From Gammaproteobacteria bacterium UBA6173 (GTDB lineage Bacteria > Pseudomonadota > Gammaproteobacteria > Pseudomonadales > Pseudohongiellaceae): DNA of 15,394 bases. Of the stretch, positions 7,827 to 15,153 are shown piece after piece; the stretch's first letter is position 1, and the number at the start of each line of letters is the position of its first letter. Location of the stretch: the NCBI GenBank assembly GCA_002422225.1, contig DITX01000163.1, positions 1 to 15,394 of the forward strand, given 5' to 3'. The notes below the pieces were generated by a model. The model searched no databases, was not told the origin of the DNA, and worked only from the letters and a program-made list of their open reading frames with translations. Position numbers and translations under genes: made by a program.

Positions 7827-8470
7827 TGCAGAAAATTGTGCTGGCGAGCAGTAATGCAGGCAAGTTGAAGGAACTACAGTCATTGCTGTCTGCGCTACCA
7901 GTCGAGATTATTGCGCAGTCTGTTTTGGGTGTGGATGACGCAGAAGAGACCGGTCTCACCTTTATTGAAAATGCGATTATCAAAGCGCGTCATGCCAGCG
8001 CCATGACTGGCCTGCCTGCCATTGCTGACGATTCCGGGCTAGCGGTTGATGCCCTTGGCGGTGCGCCTGGCATTTATTCAGCGCGTTATTCTGAACTTCC
8101 GACTGAGGTCAAAGGGCCTGCTGACCTGAAAGGTCTGGCGCGTGATCACGCCAACAACAGCAAACTATTAGCGGCGCTGCGGGACGTCCCGGACGCTGAA
8201 CGCGGCGCGCAATTTCATTGTGTGCTGGTGTTCCTGCGCCATGCGTCTGATCCCACGCCTGTGGTTTGCCATGGGCAATGGCATGGCAGCATTCTGCACT
8301 CAGCCGCTGGGGCTGGCGGATTTGGCTACGATCCTGTATTTCTGGTACCGCAACACGGTTGCAGCTCAGCTGAGTTGAGCGCTGCCGAGAAAAATCGGAT
8401 CAGTCACCGGGCGCAGGCAAGCCAACTGCTGCTGACAGCACTTAACGCGCGTTATGGCATCTCTGCGTGA
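7823..8470 (+). CDS. rdgB: XTP/dITP pyrophosphatase (non-canonical purine NTPase)
   Basis: This HAM1/RdgB family enzyme of 215 residues hydrolyses dITP, ITP and XTP to monophosphates and so keeps deaminated purines out of DNA and RNA. Motifs in order are ASSNAGKLKEL (8-18), FIENAIIKARHA (48-59), the catalytic ADDSGLAVDALGGAPGIYSARY (68-89), GAGGFGYDPVF (163-173) and ELSAAEKNRISHRAQA (184-199). The stretch after SARY (about 90-108) is around ten residues longer than usual before the conserved NNSKLL. ATG 7823 forms an ATGA overlap with the metW stop. ATG 7826 immediately follows, and either could be used; AAGG at 7813-7816 fits both. Confidence 0.94.
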   Translation: MMQKIVLASSNAGKLKELQSLLSALPVEIIAQSVLGVDDAEETGLTFIENAIIKARHASAMTGLPAIADDSGLAVDALGGAPGIYSARYSELPTEVKGPADLKGLARDHANNSKLLAALRDVPDAERGAQFHCVLVFLRHASDPTPVVCHGQWHGSILHSAAGAGGFGYDPVFLVPQHGCSSAELSAAEKNRISHRAQASQLLLTALNARYGISA

Positions 8471-9672
8471 CGCCCAAGGTGCCGACTCTCGCGCTTCCAC
8501 CCTTGAGTCTGTATATTCACGTGCCCTGGTGTGTGCGCAAATGCCCCTATTGCGACTTTAACTCGCATGAGCATGAAGGCGCGGGGGAATTGCCTGAGGA
8601 AGACTATGTCAGCGCCCTGCTCGATGACCTGCAGCATGACTTGGCTTACGTTCAGCAGCGCGAAATAGAAAGCATCTTTATTGGTGGCGGAACACCGAGC
8701 CTGTTGTCAGCCCACGCCTATGACCGCCTGTTTAATGGTCTACAAAAATCACTGCACTTCAGCCGTGATATTGAGATCACTCTGGAAGCCAACCCGGGCA
8801 CAGCAGAACGGGAAAAATTTGCGGACTACTATTCTGCAGGCATCAATCGCTTGTCATTGGGTATTCAAAGTTTTGACCCGCAGCAACTCAAAAACCTCGG
8901 TCGTATCCATGACCAGCACGATGCAGAGCGCGCCATCGACTATGCCCGCAAAGCGGGTTTTAACCGCCTGAATCTTGATCTGATGTACGGCTTGCAGGAA
9001 CAAACACCCGACGCCGCGCTGGCTGATCTGCACAAGGCCATCCGGTTTGCGCCCGAACATCTGTCGTGGTACCAGTTGACCATAGAGCCCAACACGGCGT
9101 TTTATAAACACACACCACCACTGCCGCCCGAAGATGCCTTGATTGACATGCAAGACGCAGGGCTGGCCCTGTTACAGGAGCAGGGCTTGCAGCGCTACGA
9201 AATCTCCGCATTTGCCCGAGAGGGCGAAGCGTCGCGCCATAATCTGAATTATTGGCGCTTTGGCGACTATCTGGGTATCGGTGCCGGTGCACATGCCAAG
9301 CTTACCGAGCCGCACAAAAACCGCATTCTGCGCCTTCGAAAGCGCAAACAACCCACGCATTACTTACAGGCCGCCAAGCATAGCCTGTCACAGGCCAGCA
9401 CTAATCTGCTGGTGCGTTACCCCTATATGGCCGATGCTAACCCGATAGAGTCGCAAGACCTGCCAGTTGAGTTTCTGTTAAACGCTTTGCGCCTGCGCGA
9501 AGGGTTTAGCATCAGTCAATTTGAGTCGCTGACCGGGCTGCCTTTCAGCGGCCATCTAAAGCAGGTAGAATCCCTGCAGCATCAAGGGCTTCTGACAATT
9601 GAAGGCGAACGGATAACGACCACGGCGCGTGGTTATCAGTTCCTCAACACTGTTCTGGAGGCGTTTCTGTAG
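8467..9672 (+). CDS. hemW: Radical SAM heme chaperone HemW
   Basis: This 401-residue radical SAM protein is related to coproporphyrinogen III dehydrogenase HemN but has HemW features. The [4Fe-4S] motif is C22-x3-C26-x2-C29 in YIHVPWCVRKCPYCDF, with Phe after the aspartate where HemN has a fourth cysteine. The proposed heme-binding motif HNxxYW is present as H258-NLN-YW263. Other typical pieces are FIGGGTPSLL (71-80), LEANPGT (106-112), NRLSLGIQSF (127-136) and NLDLMYGL (169-176). HemW is thought to deliver heme to respiratory proteins rather than act as an oxidase, so older names such as oxygen-independent coproporphyrinogen oxidase are probably wrong. It starts at GTG 8467, whose last two bases are part of the rdgB stop. 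The rdgB-hemW order is conserved in gammaproteobacteria. Confidence 0.94.
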   Translation: MTPKVPTLALPPLSLYIHVPWCVRKCPYCDFNSHEHEGAGELPEEDYVSALLDDLQHDLAYVQQREIESIFIGGGTPSLLSAHAYDRLFNGLQKSLHFSRDIEITLEANPGTAEREKFADYYSAGINRLSLGIQSFDPQQLKNLGRIHDQHDAERAIDYARKAGFNRLNLDLMYGLQEQTPDAALADLHKAIRFAPEHLSWYQLTIEPNTAFYKHTPPLPPEDALIDMQDAGLALLQEQGLQRYEISAFAREGEASRHNLNYWRFGDYLGIGAGAHAKLTEPHKNRILRLRKRKQPTHYLQAAKHSLSQASTNLLVRYPYMADANPIESQDLPVEFLLNALRLREGFSISQFESLTGLPFSGHLKQVESLQHQGLLTIEGERITTTARGYQFLNTVLEAFL

Positions 9673-9712
9673 CCCCGTTGACATAATCGGTCAGCGCACT
9701 GAGTTCACGATC

Positions 9713-10900
9713 ATGCCCGCAAGCAACTCCCGCAATTTGATCAGCCATATGCAATCCTTGTTGAGCCTGCCTTCTATCAGTTCAGGTAATGCTGCGTTGG
9801 ACATGAGCAATATGCCCGTCATTAATTACCTGGCAGAACAGTTCGACGCACTGGGTTTTGAATGTGAAATTGTGCCGTGCGAACCTACTCACGGGCATGT
9901 TAAAGCCAATCTGATTGCGACACTGGGCAAAGGCCCCGGCGGGCTGGTCTTGGCTGGGCATACCGACACGGTGCCTATGGATCCTGAGCTGTGGTCGGTT
10001 GATCCATTGGCGGTTACACAAAAGGACGGTCGCCTGTACGGGCTTGGCAGCACGGATATGAAAGGTTTTTTTGCCCTGATTCTGGAAGCTGTGCAGCCGT
10101 TCTTGGACCAGCCACTGCAGCAACCCCTGATTGTACTGGCCACTGCTGATGAAGAAACATCGATGTTTGGCGCCCGGAAAATTGCCGAGATCGGCCGGCC
10201 CAAGGCCCGCTACGCCATCATAGGTGAACCCACCGGCATGAAACCGATACGCGCACACAAAGGCGTGATGATGGAATCTATTCGACTGCAAGGCCGCAGT
10301 GGTCACTCATCTGATCCAAGCCTGGGTATAAACGCGATGGAGGCCATGCACGAGGTGTTGAGCGAGCTGATGCGGTATCGCAATGAGTTACAACAGCGTT
10401 ATCGCAGCCCTTTGTTTGCGATTGACAAACCAACCATGAATTTTGGGTGCATCCATGGTGGCGATAATCCCAATCGCATCTGCGGGCATTGCGAGCTGGA
10501 GTTTGATATTCGCATGTTGCCGGGCATGGAAGCTGAACTGCTGCGCCTTGAAATCGATCAACGACTTAGGCCATTGGCTGAGCGCTGGAAGGTTGGTTTT
10601 GAGTTTACGCCCCTGTTTCCCGGCGCACCGGCATTTATATGCCCGGCAGAAAGTGATCTGGTGAAAACAGCTGAACGGCTCACCGGACATGTCGCTGGCA
10701 CGGTGGCTTTTGGCACCGAGGCGCCGTTTTTGCAGAATATGGGTATTGATACCATCGTGCTCGGGCCCGGAGATATTGATCAGGCTCATCAACCGGACGA
10801 ATATCTGGCCCTGGATCGCGTTCAACCGTGCATTGACCTGTTGCGGCGCTTCATTTCACATTATTGTGTCAACCCGGTCTCCCCCTTGTTGAACACCTGA
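9713..10900 (+). CDS. argE: Acetylornithine deacetylase
   Basis: ArgE removes the acetyl group from N-acetylornithine to give ornithine in arginine synthesis. This is an M20-family metallohydrolase of 395 residues. Expected metal ligands and catalytic residues are visible: His83 and Asp85 in GHTDTVP, Asp115 in STDMKG, Glu147/Glu148 in DEETS, Glu172 in GEPTGM and His359 in DIDQAHQPDEY. The dimerisation lid follows HKGVMM (182-187). The frame is open upstream to 9629 inside hemW, but ATG 9713 gives the correct family N-terminus. No strong ribosome-binding site is visible. Succinyl-diaminopimelate desuccinylase (DapE) is the main alternative. The GEPTGM motif and the argA neighbour favour ArgE. 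Confidence 0.92.
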   Translation: MPASNSRNLISHMQSLLSLPSISSGNAALDMSNMPVINYLAEQFDALGFECEIVPCEPTHGHVKANLIATLGKGPGGLVLAGHTDTVPMDPELWSVDPLAVTQKDGRLYGLGSTDMKGFFALILEAVQPFLDQPLQQPLIVLATADEETSMFGARKIAEIGRPKARYAIIGEPTGMKPIRAHKGVMMESIRLQGRSGHSSDPSLGINAMEAMHEVLSELMRYRNELQQRYRSPLFAIDKPTMNFGCIHGGDNPNRICGHCELEFDIRMLPGMEAELLRLEIDQRLRPLAERWKVGFEFTPLFPGAPAFICPAESDLVKTAERLTGHVAGTVAFGTEAPFLQNMGIDTIVLGPGDIDQAHQPDEYLALDRVQPCIDLLRRFISHYCVNPVSPLLNT

Positions 10901-10915
10901 TTTCAACAACATAAT
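10886..10915 (+). promoter_or_regulatory. Inverted repeat and possible promoter ahead of argA
   Basis: A perfect 8-bp inverted repeat, TTGTTGAA (10886-10893) and TTCAACAA (10902-10909), is separated by 8 bases and spans the argE stop. TTGAAC (10889-10894) and CATAAT (10910-10915, 5 of 6) could form a promoter with a short 15-bp spacer overlapping the repeat. No T tract follows, so it is not an intrinsic terminator. It does not match the E. coli ARG box in an obvious way. Confidence 0.35.
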
Positions 10916-10954
10916 TAAACATTACATCAGCAAGGCACCACGGAATAAAAACAC

Positions 10955-12277
10955 ATGGACAATCTTTCGCAATACATCGACTGGTTCAGACACTCGTCCA
11001 GTTATATCAATGCGCATCGCAAAAAAGTGTTTGTGGTATTGCTGACCGGAGAGACCATTGCGCATGAGAACTTCAGTCACATTGTGCATGACATCACCTT
11101 GTTGCACAGCCTGGGTGTCAAACTGGTCTTGGTGCATGGCGCCCGCCCTCAGATTAATGCGGCGTTAAGCGGCGCCGGACAGGAACTGCGCTACCACAAG
11201 GGCTTGCGCATCACCGACACTGACAGCCTGCAGATCATCAAACAGACAATTGGTGCCATGGCGATTGATATTGAAGCCCAATTTTCCATGGGCCTGGCTA
11301 ACTCACCCATGCACGGTGCGGATATCAAGGTCAGTCGTGGCAATTTTATTACTGCACGCCCACTGGGCATCATTGAGGGTGTGGACTACGCGCTCACCGG
11401 CGTCGTGCGTAAAGTCAACGCCGAGGCGATTTTGCAGCATCTGGATAAGAACAGTATTGTGCTGGTATCCAACCTCGGGTATTCGCCGACCGGGGAAGTC
11501 TTTAATCTGTCCGCAGAGGAGGTTGCCACGGAAGTCGCCATCGCCATGCAGGCAGAAAAGCTGATTTTGTTTGTGCCCCAACGCGGCGTCATGGGCAAGG
11601 ATGGCCAGTTGATCAGCACCTTGAGCCCCGTGCAGGCCGATCTGCTGCTGAAAGAACTCGCTCAGGATGAATCTGTTGTCAGGAACATCACCGTGGAATC
11701 CCTATCCGCCGCGGTTAAAGCCAGCAATAAAAATGTGCATCGCTGCCATCTGATCAGTTTTGCTGACAATGGTGCATTGATACAGGAGCTGTTCACCCGC
11801 GAAGGTAATGGTACGCTGGTATCCAAGGACAACTTTGAATGGTTGCGACAGGCAACTATCAATGACGTTGGCGGCATACTTGAGCTGATTGCTCCGCTGG
11901 AAGCTGCCGGCATTCTGGTGCACCGCTCACGCGAATTACTGGAAGCCGAAATCGATTATTTTAAAGTGATCGAGATGGAAGGCATGATCATCGCCTGCGC
12001 AGCTATTTACCCGTTAGATGAAGAAAGTGGTGAGATTGCGTGTATCGCCATCCACAAAAATTATCAGGAAAGCGGGCGCGGTGATCACTTGATGCGAGCA
12101 TTGGAAAAAGAAGCGCGCAAGCAGGGTTTAACAAAAGTTATTGTGTTAACGACTCAGACTGCGCACTGGTTTATGGAACGTGGCTTTGAGCCAATTGCCA
12201 TCGGTGATCTGCCAGCAAAAAAGCAGCAGATGTATAACTACCAGCGGAATTCGAAGGCGTTCAGAAAGTTATTGTGA
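10955..12277 (+). CDS. argA: Amino-acid N-acetyltransferase (N-acetylglutamate synthase)
   Basis: ArgA acetylates glutamate with acetyl-CoA, the first step of arginine synthesis. The 440-residue length and two-domain layout are those of the classical bacterial enzyme. An amino-acid-kinase-like domain covers about residues 24-285, with LVLVHGARPQIN (57-68) and GVVRKVNA (149-156), and is the site of arginine feedback in relatives. A GNAT acetyltransferase domain covers about 297-435, with the acetyl-CoA loop QESGRGD (371-377) and the family-typical ending YNYQRNSK (427-434). ATG 10955 has a modest GGA (10942-10944) upstream. It sits 54 bases after argE, the two together bracketing the acetylated part of the pathway. 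Its stop is only 10 bases before the restriction remnant, so the accessory region abuts it directly. Confidence 0.95.
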   Translation: MDNLSQYIDWFRHSSSYINAHRKKVFVVLLTGETIAHENFSHIVHDITLLHSLGVKLVLVHGARPQINAALSGAGQELRYHKGLRITDTDSLQIIKQTIGAMAIDIEAQFSMGLANSPMHGADIKVSRGNFITARPLGIIEGVDYALTGVVRKVNAEAILQHLDKNSIVLVSNLGYSPTGEVFNLSAEEVATEVAIAMQAEKLILFVPQRGVMGKDGQLISTLSPVQADLLLKELAQDESVVRNITVESLSAAVKASNKNVHRCHLISFADNGALIQELFTREGNGTLVSKDNFEWLRQATINDVGGILELIAPLEAAGILVHRSRELLEAEIDYFKVIEMEGMIIACAAIYPLDEESGEIACIAIHKNYQESGRGDHLMRALEKEARKQGLTKVIVLTTQTAHWFMERGFEPIAIGDLPAKKQQMYNYQRNSKAFRKLL

Positions 12278-12287
12278 GGACCGCACT

Positions 12288-13329
12288 ATGAGCATGAATA
12301 AGGCGGATACTCGCTACCACTTCGTGGACGCTTTCTCGCTACTATCAGGACGCTGCCATTCGTGCGGCATTCGAAAAGATTATCTTGTGCCAGCAGAACG
12401 GCGATCCTGCCCGCGTGTTACTGACACTGGCAACCGGCGCGGGCAAGACTATCATCGCAACCAATCTGTTGTGGCGCATGAGCCAGGCTGGGCAGCTCCC
12501 CAAGCCCGCGTTGTTCCTGTGCGACCGTGACGAACTGCGCGAGCAGGCTTACGCAAAATTAAAAGCGGCATTTGGCGATAATGCCCGCATCGTCCGAACT
12601 GAAAAAGGTGGTAATGCGGCGCAGAATGCACGTGTTCATATCGCGACCTACCAAACCCTGGGGCTGGATGAAGAGGAAGGTTTCGCCAGCTTTTTGTCGG
12701 AGCATTATGGCGAAGACGCCTTCAGCGTCATCATCATTGACGAATGCCATCGCTCGGCCTGGGGGCGATGGTCAGAGGTGCTCCGTCGTAATCCAAACGC
12801 TATACATATTGGTTTGACCGCGACACCGAGACGGCTGGAGGAATCGAAAAATGCCAGCGCGGAAGATCAGGACATCACAGCAAACAAACCTTTCCCAAGT
12901 TATTCCCGCATGTTGCCGCACCACAGCAAACCTGAAGGTTCAAGCCGCTACTCATGGACAGTGGATTTTGCAGAGCGCCGCGCCCAAGCTCGCGCGGCGA
13001 TGCAGCCATTGATGGACGAATCTGCGCAAATAAAAGCAGTTGTAGTTGACCTGAAAGACAAGCTCAAACGCTTGAAAAAGGACAAAGCCAACGAGGCAGA
13101 ACTGCTGGCACTTGCCTCACAAATCCAGGAAAACGAAAAAGCTGCGCGCGATCTGGAAAGTCGCGCAACAGACATTGATGCTACAGTGTTTGACTTGAAG
13201 GCCGCCAACCCAACAGCCGTGGTTGAAGTGGATACACGCACACCACTGGAAATTATCAATAACATCGAGGCGCAAGGGCGTATCGTTGCTGATGCACTAA
13301 CACGGCTGAACGCGTTGTTGGTGAAATGA
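12288..13329 (+). pseudogene. hsdR: Degraded type I restriction locus: hsdR fragment fused to a probable hsdM tail
   Basis: The start is well formed (ATG 12288, AGGA at 12277-12280) and reads MSMNKADTRYHFVDAF, which looks like an HsdR N-terminus. The frame then shifts. From about 12337 a different frame reads RYYQDAAIRAAFEK and continues as an HsdR helicase: Walker A ATGAGKT (12430-12450), DECH box (12739-12750) and LTATPR (12814-12831). The nuclease domain expected between these parts is missing. After ITANK (ending 12888) the homology changes: the last 146 residues, starting near LPHHSKPEGSSRY and including a charged coiled coil and VFDLKAANP, resemble the C-terminus of a type I methylase subunit (HsdM) rather than HsdR. 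No hsdS or methylase catalytic motif is present. The frame after 12337 has no obvious start except TTG 12385. The HsdM assignment is from memory of the family and is moderate; loss of restriction function is near certain. Confidence 0.8.
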
Positions 13330-13367
13330 GACTGACCCGCACCCGGAGCAACCAAACGTCACCGGCC

Positions 13368-14531
13368 TCAGCGAACAGGTTCTGAATTTTTAGAATCAAA
13401 GATGCGCAGATAAGGCGAAAACACAAACAATCTGTTGCGGCTGTGACCGGTTACCTCGTTAACTATCTGATGTTGACTGAGAGCTGCAATTAACTGGTTA
13501 GCCGGCCGGTAGGTTGTTTTTAATACTTGAGCTGCATCATCCACACTGATCACAGGCTCCTTGAACAAATGGTTCAGCAATAGCGTTGCGGACGGCGCGC
13601 GTCGGCCAAAATGATCATGTATGGTTGTTTCAATGTCTATTTTTAGCTGAAGTATCCTGCTCAATGTATTGCTTGCTTCGGTTGCAGTTTCTTCAACCCC
13701 GACCAGGAAATATTTGAGCCATTGCTGCATATCGTTGCGAGTACGTACAAAAGTCAAATTGTCGTAGTACAAACCTTTGTTCTTCTCAAAAAACGCAGAA
13801 AGGTAAAGCAGCGGCCTGTCCAGTACGCCTGCTGCAACAAGGTACAGCGTGATCAACAATCGCCCTATACGACCATTGCCATCCAGAAACGGATGAATAG
13901 TTTCAAACTGGTAATGTGCAATGGCAATACGAATAAGCGCAGGAATCTGGAGCTGATCGTTATTAAGGAATTTTTCCAGATCGCCCATCAGTTCGGGTAC
14001 ATGTTCATGACTTGGCGGGATAAAGGTGGCGTCAACAAGACTGGCGCCACCAATCCAATTCTGACTGATACGAAATTCACCAGGCGCCTTGTACTCGCCT
14101 CGTACACTGGCCATCAGAATTGCATGTGTCTGCCTGATCAGCCTTGATGACACCGGTAGCGTCTTTAGTTCGTCAATTGCAGTATTCAAGGCGCGTATGT
14201 AGTTGTTAACCTCTTTCCAGTCGTCCCGTCTCTCCAGAGATATTTCTGCTTCCGGAAGCAGTGCTTCATCCATATTGGTCTGTGTACCTTCGATACGACT
14301 GGATAACACAGCTTCATTGGTGACATGGAGTTTTATAAACAGATCAATATTGGGCACCAGCCGGGAGAAGGCATTAAGCTCGCCCAGTTTTACCGCAGCC
14401 TTTTCCAGTTGCTGGTTGATGGCTGGAGAGATCCACTGCCAGTTATCATTAATGGGTGACGGCAGGAAGTAGCTGTATTGGTAGGCTTTTCTTACTTCAC
14501 CAGCACGATAGGCATCAAGTGTAATAGCCAC
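13368..14531 (-). CDS. Class II Fic domain protein (probable AMP-transferase) with C-terminal winged-helix-like domain
   Basis: This 387-residue protein carries the full Fic motif HPFLDGNGRIGR (213-224). In this family the motif binds nucleotide and lets His213 promote transfer of AMP, or a related group, to hydroxyl side chains of target proteins. The inhibitory motif [S/T]xxxE[G/N] is present as SSRIEG (77-82) ahead of the Fic core, which makes it class II: Glu81 should hold the enzyme off, so no separate antitoxin gene is needed. The last about 75 residues, from LFKEPVISVDDAAQVL through LSQHQIVNEV to RNRLFVF, look like the winged helix-turn-helix found in many such proteins. It starts at GTG (14531-14529), with AGGAG (plus-strand 14541-14545) 9 bases before. 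It converges on the restriction remnant, 38 bases away, and looks richer in A+T than its neighbours. The target protein is unknown. Confidence 0.9.
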   Translation of the reverse strand: MAITLDAYRAGEVRKAYQYSYFLPSPINDNWQWISPAINQQLEKAAVKLGELNAFSRLVPNIDLFIKLHVTNEAVLSSRIEGTQTNMDEALLPEAEISLERRDDWKEVNNYIRALNTAIDELKTLPVSSRLIRQTHAILMASVRGEYKAPGEFRISQNWIGGASLVDATFIPPSHEHVPELMGDLEKFLNNDQLQIPALIRIAIAHYQFETIHPFLDGNGRIGRLLITLYLVAAGVLDRPLLYLSAFFEKNKGLYYDNLTFVRTRNDMQQWLKYFLVGVEETATEASNTLSRILQLKIDIETTIHDHFGRRAPSATLLLNHLFKEPVISVDDAAQVLKTTYRPANQLIAALSQHQIVNEVTGHSRNRLFVFSPYLRIFDSKNSEPVR

Positions 14532-14567
14532 CAGCTATATCTCCTTGCTTGGTACTGTCATAGGACA

Positions 14568-14639
14568 AAAGTATCATTAGACTCACCATATGATACTTTA
14601 TCCTATAAAAATATCATACAGTGAGTCTAATGATACTTT
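14568..14639. repeat. 72-bp mirrored operator-like repeat upstream of fic
   Basis: The 10-base core ATGATACTTT occurs three times and ATGATATTTT once, at 14568 (-), 14590 (+), 14608 (-) and 14630 (+). They form two 32-bp units (14568-14599 and 14608-14639). Each unit has 10-bp arms around a 12-base spacer, the units lie in opposite orientation, and their centres are 40 bp apart. Seen as a whole, AAAGTATCATTAGACTCAC (14568-14586) is the exact reverse complement of 14621-14639. The repeat lies 37-108 bases before the fic start, the place for an operator. An AT-rich MITE-like hairpin is the other reading. Confidence 0.7.
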
Positions 14640-14652
14640 ACCGTATAAACAC

Positions 14653-15153
14653 TCAACGCTCCAACACCACAAAGCTATAGTCATACGGATTGGCTCCGGA
14701 GGCTGAAAAATCCTCCCGTCCCAGTTCCTGCCAGTCATTCAGATCAATTTCAGGAAAGTACGCATCGCCATGAACCTCAGCGTGCACCTGCGTCATATAG
14801 AGGCGATCGGCCCTTGGCAGTGCCAGCGCATAAATTTCCGCGCCACCCATCACTACTGCTTCTTCGATGCCATTGATGAGGCAGATGTTTTCAGCATGCC
14901 TGATTGCCGCATCCAGTGAATCCAGCACTTTCACGCCTTCAATCTGTAAATCAGGCTGGCGACTGATCACGATATTGGTGCGTCCCGGCAAAGGCCGGCC
15001 AATTGACTCATACGTTTTGCGTCCCATGATGATGGGTTTGCCCATGGTGACCTGTTTGAAGTACTTCAGGTCTTCAGGCAGATACCACGGTAAAGCATTA
15101 TTGCGGCCAATTACCCGGTTACGTGACATCGCCCAGATCAGCGCCAGTCTCAT
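14653..15153 (-). CDS. folA: Dihydrofolate reductase
   Basis: FolA reduces dihydrofolate to tetrahydrofolate with NADPH and is the target of trimethoprim. The 166 residues are a typical chromosomal length. Family motifs are clear: RVIGRNNALPWYLPEDLKYF (13-32), with the substrate-binding carboxylate at Asp28, the NADPH-binding GKPIIMGRKTYESIGRPLPG, and VVMGGAEIY later in the chain. The ATG overlaps the thyA stop by four bases on the minus strand (ATGA, 15153-15150), so the two genes form a coupled operon: ThyA makes dihydrofolate and FolA recycles it. No hairpin terminator of the GC-rich kind follows. The AT-rich repeat at 14568-14639 begins 13 bases beyond its stop. Confidence 0.96.
   Translation of the reverse strand: MRLALIWAMSRNRVIGRNNALPWYLPEDLKYFKQVTMGKPIIMGRKTYESIGRPLPGRTNIVISRQPDLQIEGVKVLDSLDAAIRHAENICLINGIEEAVVMGGAEIYALALPRADRLYMTQVHAEVHGDAYFPEIDLNDWQELGREDFSASGANPYDYSFVVLER

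Noticed and set aside
9678..9687. TTGACATAAT between hemW and argE as a promoter
   Set aside because: TTGACA is a perfect -35, but no -10 lies 16-18 bases downstream, and CATAAT as a -10 has no -35 upstream.
9782..10306. A 174-codon minus-strand frame opposite argE
   Set aside because: It is a shadow of the argE frame, and ArgE motifs are continuous across the same bases.
10901..10954. An E. coli-type ARG box upstream of argA
   Set aside because: AT-rich bases are present, but the TGAAT/ATTCA arms with correct spacing are not.
13326..13385. A 19-codon frame (MRLTRTRSNQ...) starting at the end of the restriction remnant
   Set aside because: It is too short, overlaps the fic 3' end on the other strand, and shows no recognisable hsdS N-terminus.
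14568..14639. The palindromic repeat as a folA terminator or CRISPR fragment
   Set aside because: The stem is AT-rich without a proper GC core and T tract, and there is no regular array of repeats and unique spacers.
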